Source: Arthrobacter sp. | GTDB taxonomy: Bacteria; Actinomycetota; Actinomycetes; Actinomycetales; Micrococcaceae | Direction of reading: 5' to 3' | Assembly: GCF_030540645.1 (NCBI RefSeq) | Contig: NZ_JAUNVV010000020.1 | Coordinates: forward strand, 1-45,906 | Length of the DNA stretch: 45,906 nt | Shown here: positions 25,235-32,969 of the stretch, piece after piece | Layout: each line of letters begins with the position of its first letter | Position numbering within the stretch: the stretch's first letter is position 1 | Notes under the pieces: generated by a model | What the model was told of the DNA's origin: nothing | Databases searched by the model: none | What the model saw: only the letters and a program-made list of their open reading frames with translations | Translations under genes and position numbers: made by a program

Positions 25235-26337
25235 TCGGTGGTTGCCATGCTGGTGCGGCCGGCCCACCCAGGCGAAGTGAAGGCTGCTTGTTGGGCCAGC
25301 ATGGAGTCAATGACTGCGGTGGCGGTGGCCATGCGGCGTTCGTGGCTGCCCGTGAGTAGAATCCACGAGTGGCCCGCCTCTACGAGTGACTCCTTGAACC
25401 ATTCGGTCATCTCGGCACGGCGGTGTTCGCCTTCGCGCCACCCGTCGTCTTCAAAGTCGACGCCGTTGTGGTCGGTCAGCAGGTAGATGTCGCGGCGGGG
25501 CAGCTGGCCGACGGCGGCGAAGGATCCGTAGCTGCCCTCCCCGAGATAATAACGCTCCCACAGCGTCGTGGCCAGTGCGTCGGTGTCGGCGATGACCAGC
25601 GGTGAGGCTTCCGCTGCGGCCTGCTCAAGTTGTGTCTGCCGCTCTGCGATCAAGCCGAAATCAGCGGCAGTCCAGACCAGATCCTCAACGCCTGTCTGCG
25701 GCGCGGAGGCTTGGCGGGCGGCAAGTTTTTCATACGTGAACTGGCGGCCGTATTCCACCACGTCGTGCAACTGCGGAAACCGCCGACGATAGTGGGCGCT
25801 GAGCGCTTCACTCAAGGTGGTGGTGCCAGTTGATTCGGCTCCCACCACAATGATGCGCACGGCCATTCCGCGACGGGCAGCCGGCACCAGCAGGGGCCAC
25901 GCGGCGGCGAGGTTCTCGCGGCACATGGTCCCGCTGACGGGGTACGCGCTGCGCCGCGGGTCCACGGGGATGTGAACTGCCGTAAACGCTTGTGCGAGAC
26001 GCTCGCCGTAGCTCTCTGAGCTGAAGAGGACATCGATGCTCTCCACACCACGCATTTTCAAGGCGAGGCGCATGTTTTCCAGCTGCGCCGTCCAGATCTC
26101 GTCGCTGAAAAAGTCTTCCGGGCAGTCGTTGCGCACAGCAATGACGGTCACATTCCCGACGGCTGCGAATTCCTCAGCCAGCCAGTCAGCGCGCTGCTGC
26201 ACCGTGAGTGATTCAAAGCGGCTGCCCTGCACAAGCACCCATACAGAGCGGGCGCCTGCAGCTGCTGTTTCAATCAGGTGGCGGTGGCCCGCGTGCGGCG
26301 GGTAGAACTTACCAATGACGAGTGCGTTCTCAAACAT
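25231..26337 (-). CDS. nadR: NadR: NMN adenylyltransferase and ribosylnicotinamide kinase
   Basis: The 368-residue protein fuses an NMN adenylyltransferase domain (GKFYPPHAGHRHLI, 9-22; VSGTMCRENL, 134-143) with a P-loop ribosylnicotinamide kinase domain (VVGAESTGTTTLSEAL, 164-179; LVIADTDALATTLW; the lid GWREGEHRR). It salvages nicotinamide riboside to NMN and NAD. The N-terminal DNA-binding domain of the enterobacterial protein is absent, which fits regulation by NrtR instead. The P-loop reads GAESTGTTT, with threonine where the usual lysine sits; I believe related actinobacterial proteins share this. It begins one base after the broken pnuC and overlaps nrtR. Confidence 0.93.
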   Translation of the reverse strand: MFENALVIGKFYPPHAGHRHLIETAAAGARSVWVLVQGSRFESLTVQQRADWLAEEFAAVGNVTVIAVRNDCPEDFFSDEIWTAQLENMRLALKMRGVESIDVLFSSESYGERLAQAFTAVHIPVDPRRSAYPVSGTMCRENLAAAWPLLVPAARRGMAVRIIVVGAESTGTTTLSEALSAHYRRRFPQLHDVVEYGRQFTYEKLAARQASAPQTGVEDLVWTAADFGLIAERQTQLEQAAAEASPLVIADTDALATTLWERYYLGEGSYGSFAAVGQLPRRDIYLLTDHNGVDFEDDGWREGEHRRAEMTEWFKESLVEAGHSWILLTGSHERRMATATAVIDSMLAQQAAFTSPGWAGRTSMATTE

Positions 26338-26338
26338 C

Positions 26339-26727
26339 TCAGACTCTTTCCAGTACAGGTTCAGTAGTCGCGTAGCGGAGGTGTTTCCAGCCCACTAGGC
26401 CATAGACGCACAGGGCCAGGAAACCGATATACAAAATGGCTGTCAGTGCCAAGCCACGGCTGAAGTAGAGCGGAATCGAAACCAGGTCAATCACAATCCA
26501 CACATACCAGTGTTGGAAGATCTTCTTGGCTTGAGCGTACGTTGCCACCAGTGACGCCGCCAACACGAATGCGTCGGGGACAGGAACTTGCGAATCAGGA
26601 GGTCGTTGCTGCCGGCATTGCCGCTGGCGCCGCGCGACCACTTGATCCACCCATAGACCCCTATGGCCGCGAAACAGATCTGCAGTAACGTTTCGCCATA
26701 CAGTCCTGCGCCGAGGAACCCTTCCAT
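26339..26727 (-). pseudogene. pnuC: Broken PnuC (nicotinamide riboside transporter)
   Basis: Two fragments in different frames give PnuC-like sequence. The start (ATG 26727, strong GGAGGAA site) reads LGAGLYGETLLQICFAAIGV then YGWIKWSRG. From about 26605 a second frame reads PDAFVLAASLVATYAQAKK, HWYVWIVIDLVSIPLYF and a final helix, ending at 26339. The junction lacks the segment (a membrane helix and loop, roughly 25-45 residues) found between these parts in PnuC, and the first 60 or so residues of a normal PnuC are also missing. The reading frame from the start dies at 26491. Promoter, ribosome site and both ends survive, so this looks like decay by internal deletion and frameshift; an assembly error is the alternative. 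Confidence 0.78.
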
Positions 26728-26750
26728 GATTCCTCCGTGTCGCGTTCGTT

Positions 26751-26773
26751 GTTATTATCAAGTTGATAATAAC
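26751..26773. promoter_or_regulatory. 23-bp perfect palindrome, NrtR operator candidate
   Basis: GTTATTATCAA (26751-26761), a central G at 26762 and the exact complement at 26763-26773. It lies 24 bases before the pnuC start, upstream of an operon ending in an NrtR-type regulator. It is unusually A/T-rich for this genome and contains TATTAT and GATAAT hexamers resembling a -10 box, so the bound repressor would cover the promoter. Confidence 0.75.
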
Positions 26774-26811
26774 TGTAACACGGCTTTGTCTTGGGCTCCT
26801 TTTACAGCGGA

Positions 26812-27741
26812 TCAGCTGCGTTTGATGCCAGGGATGAAATGACCCACGGACAGCAGTATCCACGTGGTGAGCACAAATGGCCAGGTGTAGACGCCGTCCC
26901 AATCTTGAATGGGTATCCGTACAACGCCCACCAGCAAGGTTCCCGCGATGGCCATGACCCATGGCTGCCACGTCCCTTTCAGGAACACGGCAGCGAGTGC
27001 GATGGACACCAGAACTTCGGAGTAGCCCAGCATTCCGTGCCCCAGCAGCAACTGGTCTTTTCCGGTTGAGACAGCCAAAACGCTCAGCACCACACTGCCC
27101 AGCAGGGCAGCCAGTCCCACCTTCCAATGAGAGAGGAACAACGCCAGCAGGATCAGCACCCCGACAACGACGCTATCGACGAGTACCACCTGGGACACGT
27201 TGCTCAGGATGGAGCGGAAGAACAGCGATGTCAGGCTCTCATTCAAGACCACGGGCTCGCGTGAAACGTGGTGGCCGGAGGTGGCAAAAAACATCACGCT
27301 GGCCACGATGCAAAATGGTGCCGTCAGGTACGGCAGCCGCAATGCTTTCAGCGGTGCAGAACTGAAGGCCTTCACCAGCAACCACGTGATGGGCCCGCAC
27401 AGCAGTCCGCCGATCACGGTAGCAGCTACGCCCAACCATCCACTGCCCAGGGCGGCGAACGCTGCGGCTCCCACCAAGGCGCCGCAAAATCCGTGGTGGC
27501 CTGTGCGCACCGTGCTGGGCGGAAACCGCAGCAGCACCCCGGCAACGGAATTGCTTGCCGCACCCAAGAGGACAAGGAGCGCCATCCGCCAGTCGGCAAT
27601 GACGAAGGCGATGAGGATAAGCAGCCCGGGGATGACTTTCGCTTGAAAGAAGATCTGAGACATGCCCAGCAACAACACCGTTGCGGCGTTGCGAGGACCG
27701 GTCCATCCAGACCGGCGCACAGGCAGTTGATTTAGTTGCAC
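26812..27741 (-). CDS. Urea transporter (UT/SLC14 family)
   Basis: The 309-residue membrane protein has about ten hydrophobic segments arranged as two homologous halves. It contains the UT signature LRLPYLTAPF (134-143), matching the L-x-L-P-x-x-T-x-P-F pattern of urea channels, and GHHGFCGALVGAA (81-93). It passes urea down its gradient into the cytosol. The start is GTG at 27739-27741, with TACTAT six bases upstream and no ribosome site. No urease genes are in the window. Confidence 0.88.
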   Translation of the reverse strand: MQLNQLPVRRSGWTGPRNAATVLLLGMSQIFFQAKVIPGLLILIAFVIADWRMALLVLLGAASNSVAGVLLRFPPSTVRTGHHGFCGALVGAAAFAALGSGWLGVAATVIGGLLCGPITWLLVKAFSSAPLKALRLPYLTAPFCIVASVMFFATSGHHVSREPVVLNESLTSLFFRSILSNVSQVVLVDSVVVGVLILLALFLSHWKVGLAALLGSVVLSVLAVSTGKDQLLLGHGMLGYSEVLVSIALAAVFLKGTWQPWVMAIAGTLLVGVVRIPIQDWDGVYTWPFVLTTWILLSVGHFIPGIKRS

Positions 27742-27747
27742 AGGGCG

Positions 27748-27753
27748 ATAGTA
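27748..27753 (-). promoter_or_regulatory. -10 box of the urea transporter gene (leaderless candidate)
   Basis: TACTAT ends six bases before the GTG start, close to TATAAT consensus. The -35 region is weak, suggesting activator dependence. Confidence 0.5.
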
Positions 27754-27798
27754 TCCTGCCGCCGGTGATCGGTGGCTGCGTCGAGACTCTGGGGCTGT

Positions 27799-27855
27799 CT
27801 ATATGGGACATAATGCGGGTGCCCGGCTCAATTACCCGCGTTAGCTGTCATATAG
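27799..27855. repeat. Imperfect inverted repeat upstream of the urea transporter
   Basis: CTATATG (27799-27805) pairs with CATATAG (27849-27855), ACA with TGT, and TAATGCGGGT (27811-27820) with ACCCGCGTTA (27834-27843) except one G-T pair. It lies 45 bases upstream of the -10 box, where a nitrogen regulator or other protein might bind. It could equally belong to the downstream end of the cysN transcript unit on the other side. Confidence 0.45.
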
Positions 27856-27858
27856 ATG

Positions 27859-27908
27859 GTGGTGGTCGAAGCTGCCGAGATGTGGATCTCGACAGGCTCG
27901 ACCACCAC
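27859..27908. repeat. Intergenic palindromic repeat downstream of cysN
   Basis: GTGGTGGTCGA (27859-27869) and its complement TCGACCACCAC (27898-27908) flank an inner imperfect palindrome (CCGAGAT and ATCTCGA). The core, TCTCGACAGGCTCGACCAC, resembles a dispersed palindrome I know from many Micrococcales genomes. It begins eight bases after the cysN stop and can fold as its terminator. Confidence 0.65.
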
Positions 27909-27915
27909 GAGCCCG

Positions 27916-29292
27916 TTAGATGCTGTACCGCTCGTCCTCATGATCCCCAGGATGGTCTCTGACCAGTCCGGCAGCCAGAGTATTGCCGTCCTGCGGATCG
28001 ATCACCAGGAACGCGCCGGTGCGGCGGTGCCGGGCGTACGTTTCGATCGGCAACGCCGACGACAGCCGGATTTGAGCCGTGCCAATGTCATTCAGTTCCA
28101 GCCCGGACGCCGCTTCATACGCGAACGACTCCAGGTCCAGCTTGCCTGTCACTGCACGGATCAGACCCTGCACCGTCTTGCTGCCGTGCTTGATCAGCAC
28201 CTTGGACCCTTCACGCAGCGGCTTCGTGGAGAGCCAGCACAGTTCCGCATACAGGTCTTGGCGCGCCTCACCAAAGGTGCCGGTTTGCGCGATCACGTCG
28301 CCGCGGGCAATGTCGATCTCCTCGCTCAGGCGCAGTGACACCGACTGCGGCGCCACCGCCCGATCCAGCGATCGCCCGGCAAAGTCAATGCCCACCACTG
28401 TTGCAGTGCGCCCCGAGGGCAGTACGGTGATGTCATCCCCCACGGACACCGACCCCGAAGCCACTTGCCCCGCATAGGCGCGGTAGTCGCGGAAGGAGGC
28501 TCCGGCGTCGTCCGCGTCAGCGAGCTCAGGCGCCAGCGCACCCTGGGGGCGGACCACCAACTGCACCGGGAAGCGGAATGGTTCCAGCCCGCGCTCCAGC
28601 TCATCGGTGCTGGGCAGCGTCTCCAAGATGTCCAGCAGACTGGGGCCGGTGTACCAGGGCGTGTGCGTGGACGGCTCCACCACATTGTCGCCTTCAAGGG
28701 CGGAAACCGGCACCACCACCACGTCGCTAAGGCCAATTTCCGCGGCCACCTTGTGCAGATCAGTCTCAATGGCGCGGAAGATGTCCTCGCGGAAATCGAC
28801 CAGGTCAATCTTGTTCACAGCCACCAGCACGTTCGGCACCCGCAGCAGGCGCAGCACCGACAAGTGCCGACGCGTCTGCTCCAGGACACCCTTACGGGCG
28901 TCGATAAGAACGACGACGGCATCCGCAGTGGACGCGCCCGTCACCGTGTTCTTGGTGTACTGCACGTGCCCGGGGCAGTCGGCCAGGATGAAGCTGCGCC
29001 GGTCCGTGGCGAAGTATCGGTAGGCCACGTCAATGGTGATGCCCTGCTCGCGTTCGGCGCGCAGGCCGTCAGTGAGCAGCGCCAGATCGATCTTCTGCGT
29101 GCTGCCGTTCTCCCCGCCAAAGCCGCGGTCCGCCGAGGTGCGGGTGACGGCGTCGAGCGTGTCAGCCAGAATGGCCTTGGAGTCGTGGAGCAGGCGGCCC
29201 ACGAGGGTGGACTTGCCGTCGTCCACGGAACCGGCCGTGGCGAAACGGAAAAGTGTTGACTGCGCGAGGGGCGCTTCGGTGATGGTGCTCAT
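27916..29292 (-). CDS. cysN: Sulfate adenylyltransferase subunit 1 (CysN)
   Basis: The 458-residue GTPase subunit of ATP sulfurylase has P-loop GSVDDGKST (21-29), DCPGHVQYT (about 104-112) and NKIDLVDF (about 158-165), followed by two beta-barrel domains. GTP hydrolysis drives APS formation by CysD. It is CysN alone: no C-terminal APS kinase (CysC) domain is attached, matching the APS-type CysH upstream. Its ATG overlaps the cysD stop by one base (TAATG). The hairpin repeat at 27859-27908 follows. Confidence 0.96.
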   Translation of the reverse strand: MSTITEAPLAQSTLFRFATAGSVDDGKSTLVGRLLHDSKAILADTLDAVTRTSADRGFGGENGSTQKIDLALLTDGLRAEREQGITIDVAYRYFATDRRSFILADCPGHVQYTKNTVTGASTADAVVVLIDARKGVLEQTRRHLSVLRLLRVPNVLVAVNKIDLVDFREDIFRAIETDLHKVAAEIGLSDVVVVPVSALEGDNVVEPSTHTPWYTGPSLLDILETLPSTDELERGLEPFRFPVQLVVRPQGALAPELADADDAGASFRDYRAYAGQVASGSVSVGDDITVLPSGRTATVVGIDFAGRSLDRAVAPQSVSLRLSEEIDIARGDVIAQTGTFGEARQDLYAELCWLSTKPLREGSKVLIKHGSKTVQGLIRAVTGKLDLESFAYEAASGLELNDIGTAQIRLSSALPIETYARHRRTGAFLVIDPQDGNTLAAGLVRDHPGDHEDERYSI

Positions 29293-30245
29293 TAGAAGTA
29301 GCCGTCTTTCTTGCGGTCTTCCATGGCTGCCTCGGAGATGCGGTCATCGGCCCGGGTGGCGCCACGTTCGGTCAGGGTGGAGGCGGCAACTTCACGCACC
29401 ACGTCGTGGACGGTGGTGGCGTCGGAGGCCACGGCGCCGGTGCAGGACATGTCCCCCACCGTGCGGTAGCGGACCTGCTTGAGCACGACTTCCTCCGTGG
29501 GGCGCGGCTTGGAAACCTCGCCCACCGCCCGCCACATGCCGTCGCGTTCAAACACTTCCCGTTCATGGGCGTAGTACAGGCCCGGTAGCTCGATGTTCTC
29601 GCGGGCGATGTAGCGCCACACATCCAGTTCGGTCCAGTTACTGATGGGGAACGCGCGCACATGCTGGCCCACCGTGTGGCGGCCGTTGTACAGGTTCCAC
29701 AGTTCCGGGCGCTGGTTGCGCGGATCCCACTGGCCAAACTCGTCGCGCAGGGACAGGATACGTTCCTTGGCCCGGGCCTTATCCTCATCACGGCGACCAC
29801 CACCAAAGACGGCGTCAAAGCGGTTCCGGGCAATGGCGTCCAGCAGCGGCACGGTCTGCAACGGGTTGCGGGTTCCATCAGCCCGTTCAGCCAGTTCGCC
29901 GCTGTCGATAAAGTGCTGCACCGAACCCACTTCCAGGCGCAGGCCCAGGCGTTCCACGGTACGGTCACGGAACTCAATGACCTCCGGGAAGTTGTGGCCA
30001 GTGTCCACGTGCAACACCGGGAATGGGACCTTGCCCGGCCAGAATGCCTTCGTGGCCAGGTGCAGCATCAGGACGGAGTCCTTGCCGCCGGAGAACAGCA
30101 GCGCCGGACGCTCAAACTCGGCCACCACCTCACGGATGATGTGGATGGCCTCCGATTCAAGCAGGTCCAGGGAATTCAAGGTGGGGGCTTCGAGGGTCTC
30201 GAGCGCTTCAACCGCCGGAGGGGTTTCAGTAATTTGGGTGCTCAT
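29292..30245 (-). CDS. cysD: Sulfate adenylyltransferase subunit 2 (CysD)
   Basis: The 317-residue catalytic subunit makes APS from sulfate and ATP. It has the PP-loop SGGKDS (52-57), HVDTGHNFPEVIEFRD, GGGRRDEDKARAKER and a C-terminal MEDRKKDGYF. The frame is open to 30329, but the ATG at 30245 overlaps the cysH stop by ATGA and begins MSTQITE, so the longer version is rejected. The N-terminal 20 residues are a short low-complexity extension rich in Glu and Thr. Confidence 0.96.
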   Translation of the reverse strand: MSTQITETPPAVEALETLEAPTLNSLDLLESEAIHIIREVVAEFERPALLFSGGKDSVLMLHLATKAFWPGKVPFPVLHVDTGHNFPEVIEFRDRTVERLGLRLEVGSVQHFIDSGELAERADGTRNPLQTVPLLDAIARNRFDAVFGGGRRDEDKARAKERILSLRDEFGQWDPRNQRPELWNLYNGRHTVGQHVRAFPISNWTELDVWRYIARENIELPGLYYAHEREVFERDGMWRAVGEVSKPRPTEEVVLKQVRYRTVGDMSCTGAVASDATTVHDVVREVAASTLTERGATRADDRISEAAMEDRKKDGYF

Positions 30246-30955
30246 ACGTGTAGTCCGCATTCTGTCTTGGAGGTTCCGGCCCAGCGTCCGGACCTGGGGT
30301 CGGCGCCGGGGGCCACTTTGTTGGTGCACGGAGCACAGCCAATGGACGGGTAGCCCTGGCTGAGCAATGGATTCACGGGCAAAAGGTTGTCATTGGAGTA
30401 GCGCAGCAGTTCTTCATAGCTCCACGTGGCGACCGGGTTGACCTTGATCAGCCCGTTCTTTTCATCCCACACCACCAAGGGCGTGTTGGTGCGGGTGGGG
30501 GCTTCGTCGCGGCGCACTCCGGTGAACCACAATTCGTAGTCTTGGAGTGAGCGGTGCAGCGGTTCTACCTTGCGAAGCGCACAGCAGGTGGCGGGATCCG
30601 CGGCAAAGAGGTCCTTGCCCAGCAGTGAATCCTGGTCGGCGACGGTGTGCACCGGCTTGACGTCCACCACGTTGACGCGCAGGTTCTTCGCCACCTCATC
30701 CCGCGTGGCGTAGGTTTCTTCGAAGTGGTAGCCGGTGTCCAGGAACAAGACGTCCACTCCTGGCAGTTGCTCGGCCACCAAGGCTGGCAGCACGGCGTCG
30801 GCCATGGAACAGGCGACGGCGGATGCTTGCGTTGTGAAGTTCCGCGCCACCCAGGCGATGACTTCCTGCGCGGCCGCGTCCCACGGCAGTTCCGCTGCGC
30901 CGGATTCGGCCAGGGCTTGGAGCTCGGCCTGTGATCGGAGCGTTGTCACAGTCAT
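30242..30955 (-). CDS. cysH: Adenylylsulfate (APS) reductase, iron-sulfur type (CysH)
   Basis: The 237-residue enzyme reduces activated sulfate to sulfite. It carries the cysteine set of the APS-reducing class: CC at 124-125 (ATCCALRK), CAPC at 207-210 and the redox-active ECGLH at 232-236 near the C-terminus. The first four cysteines bind the [4Fe-4S] cluster that distinguishes APS from PAPS reductases. This matches the absence of CysC in the operon. Its ATG overlaps the sir stop by ATGA. Confidence 0.95.
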   Translation of the reverse strand: MTVTTLRSQAELQALAESGAAELPWDAAAQEVIAWVARNFTTQASAVACSMADAVLPALVAEQLPGVDVLFLDTGYHFEETYATRDEVAKNLRVNVVDVKPVHTVADQDSLLGKDLFAADPATCCALRKVEPLHRSLQDYELWFTGVRRDEAPTRTNTPLVVWDEKNGLIKVNPVATWSYEELLRYSNDNLLPVNPLLSQGYPSIGCAPCTNKVAPGADPRSGRWAGTSKTECGLHV

Positions 30956-32703
30956 TTGAGTAACTCCTCATCAACCCGGTGGGCGAACTCGGCAAAGGTC
31001 TCTTCGGCCAACTTGTTGGCCACGTAACTGCGAATGACTCGCTCCACGTAGTCGGGCAGGTCGGGGATGGCCACCTTGAGTCCACGAACGGTGCGGCCCA
31101 GTCCGGCCTCCTCACGGTTGTGCGAGGACAAGCCGCCACCCAGGTGGACCTGAAAACCTCCTGTTGTGCCGCCGTCGGCCGTGGGAACAATGATGCCTTT
31201 CAGGCCAATGTCCGCCGTCTGGATCCGGGCACACGAGTTGGGGCAGCCGTTGAGGTACAGCGTGAGCGGCTCATCAAGTTCCCCGGCGTCCACGAGGTCA
31301 GCCAGCCGCTCCTCGAGCTCGCCAATGATGTTGATGGCCGTGTCCTTCGTGTTCACGATGGCCAGCTTGCAAAACTCGACACCGGTGCACGCCATGGTGT
31401 TGCGGCGGAAGACGGACGGCCGGGCGGACAACCCGATCTCATCCAGCCCGGAAATCACTGCCTCAATGTGGTCCTTGGGAATATCCAGGGCGATGATTTT
31501 CTGCAGCGGGGTGGTGCGCACACGGTGGGATCCGTGCGCTTCCAGCAGATCAGCCAGGGCCAGCATTCCGGTACCGGAGAAACGTCCCACGCACGGGGCT
31601 GCGCCGATGAAGAAGTTGCCGTCCTTTTGCTCGTGGACCCCAACATGGTCACCGTTGACTTTCGCCTTGGGCGGGACCACGCCGTCGGGCAGCTGGTGGC
31701 CCAGGTATTCATCCTCGAGGACCTGACGGAACTTCTCCGCACCCCAGTCCTCCATCAGGAACTTCAGGCGGGCCTTGTTGCGCATGCGCCGGTAACCATA
31801 ATCACGGAAGATGCTGGTGACGCCCTCCCACACTGCGGGGCCTTCTTCCGGCGGCACAAACACGCCAACACGCTGGGCCAGCCGGGGTGCGGTGGAGAGC
31901 CCGCCGCCCACCCACAGGTCGTAACCGGGACCGAATTCCGGATGCCGCACGCCAACAAAGGAGATGTCGTTGATTTCGTGGATGGTGTCATGGTCCGGGT
32001 AGCCGGTGATGGAAGTCTTGTACTTGCGCGGCAGGTTGGAAAACTGCGGGTTGCCAATGAACCGCTCGCGCAGTTCCAGTAGGAAATCGGTGGGGTCAAT
32101 GATCTCCGCTTTAGCGATGCCCGCCACGGGTGAGCCAAGCATGCCGCGGGGCACATCACCGCAGGCCTCGGTGGTTTGCAGTCCGGCGGCTTCGAGGCGG
32201 CGCCAGATCTCAGGAACGTTCTCGACCTCGATCCAGTGGAACTGGATGTTCTGGCGGTTGGTCAAATCCGCCGTGTTGCGCGCAAAGTCAATGGAAATCT
32301 GGCCAATGACGCGCAACTGCTCGGTGGTGAGCTTTCCGCCGTCGGTCCGCACCCGCATCATGAAGTAGCTGTCCTCGAGCTCATGCGGTTCCAGCGAGGC
32401 CGTCTTGCCGCCGTCGATCCCCTGCTTGCGCTGCGTGTACAGCCCCCACCAGCGGAAACGGCCGTGCAGATCATCGTCGGCGATCGAGTCAAAGCCCTGC
32501 TTGGAGTAGATGGTCTCAATGCGGTGGCGCACGGACAGTCCGTCGTCCTCCTGCTTGAAGACCTCCACCGGGTTCAGCGGCGCCTTACCATCCACCTTCC
32601 ACTGTCCGTGCGGCTTGGCGGCCGGGCGTGCGCGGACCGGACGCGTGGCGGGGGTCGGTTTAGTGTCTGGGGAGGTGGCTCCGGCTAGAGCTGTCTGTGT
32701 CAT
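30952..32703 (-). CDS. sir: Ferredoxin-dependent assimilatory sulfite reductase
   Basis: The 583-residue siroheme protein reduces sulfite to sulfide with ferredoxin. The cluster ligands are C439, C445, C487 and C491 (ACTGVEFCK and NGCPNSCAR). Tyr89 (WWGLYTQRKQG) and Cys181 (TTEACGDV) are 92 residues apart, the spacing of the covalent Tyr-Cys pair (Tyr69-Cys161) reported in Mycobacterium tuberculosis sulfite reductase, supporting sulfite rather than nitrite. The frame is open to 32742, but the ATG at 32703 follows a -35/-10 pair by six bases. It heads the sir-cysH-cysD-cysN operon, with ATGA or one-base overlaps throughout. Confidence 0.96.
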   Translation of the reverse strand: MTQTALAGATSPDTKPTPATRPVRARPAAKPHGQWKVDGKAPLNPVEVFKQEDDGLSVRHRIETIYSKQGFDSIADDDLHGRFRWWGLYTQRKQGIDGGKTASLEPHELEDSYFMMRVRTDGGKLTTEQLRVIGQISIDFARNTADLTNRQNIQFHWIEVENVPEIWRRLEAAGLQTTEACGDVPRGMLGSPVAGIAKAEIIDPTDFLLELRERFIGNPQFSNLPRKYKTSITGYPDHDTIHEINDISFVGVRHPEFGPGYDLWVGGGLSTAPRLAQRVGVFVPPEEGPAVWEGVTSIFRDYGYRRMRNKARLKFLMEDWGAEKFRQVLEDEYLGHQLPDGVVPPKAKVNGDHVGVHEQKDGNFFIGAAPCVGRFSGTGMLALADLLEAHGSHRVRTTPLQKIIALDIPKDHIEAVISGLDEIGLSARPSVFRRNTMACTGVEFCKLAIVNTKDTAINIIGELEERLADLVDAGELDEPLTLYLNGCPNSCARIQTADIGLKGIIVPTADGGTTGGFQVHLGGGLSSHNREEAGLGRTVRGLKVAIPDLPDYVERVIRSYVANKLAEETFAEFAHRVDEELLK

Positions 32704-32709
32704 GAAACG

Positions 32710-32738
32710 AGCGTAGGTTGCCACCAGGCCCGCGCCAA
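32710..32738 (-). promoter_or_regulatory. Promoter of sir-cysHDN (leaderless)
   Basis: On the minus strand TTGGCG (plus 32733-32738), a 17-base spacer and TACGCT (plus 32710-32715) end six bases before the ATG, and no ribosome site is seen. A GTCACA hexamer lies further upstream (plus 32777-32782), as before the ssu promoter. Confidence 0.65.
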
Positions 32739-32871
32739 TCACGATTGCAACGCGGGTTCACCTTGGGCAATATTTCGTCACACGCACCATTTACCGCGGC
32801 TCTGTGCTTGCCCGGCGGAGCGGCTTTTCCTGCCACGCACGACGCCGGGCCTCCCCTGACGCGCAGGACTA

Positions 32872-32955
32872 TCAGCTTCTGCGCGGCGCTGGGCTCTAAC
32901 CATGCGCATGAAGGCGCATGCGCATGGTTGGAGCCGGGGCGTGCGCAGAAGCCGA
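32872..32955. repeat. 84-nt imperfect inverted repeat between cbiX-like gene and sir
   Basis: Two 39-base arms (32872-32910 and 32917-32955) match at 31 of 39 positions with a 6-base loop. The inner 13 bases, AACCATGCGCATG, are perfect. It begins 14 bases after the chelatase stop and lies 130 bases or more before the sir promoter, so it could terminate the chelatase transcript. The flanking 32743-32871 shows no gene. Confidence 0.7.
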
Positions 32956-32969
32956 CAGCTCCGCGCTAA

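Noticed and set aside
26728..27127. Upstream extension of the PnuC C-terminal frame
   Set aside because: The sequence beyond about 26620 is Arg/His-rich, unlike any transporter, and overlaps the urea transporter; only the part from 26605 down looks like PnuC.
30979..32082. 367-codon plus-strand frame opposite sir
   Set aside because: It is a shadow of the sulfite reductase, whose iron-sulfur motifs fix the true frame.
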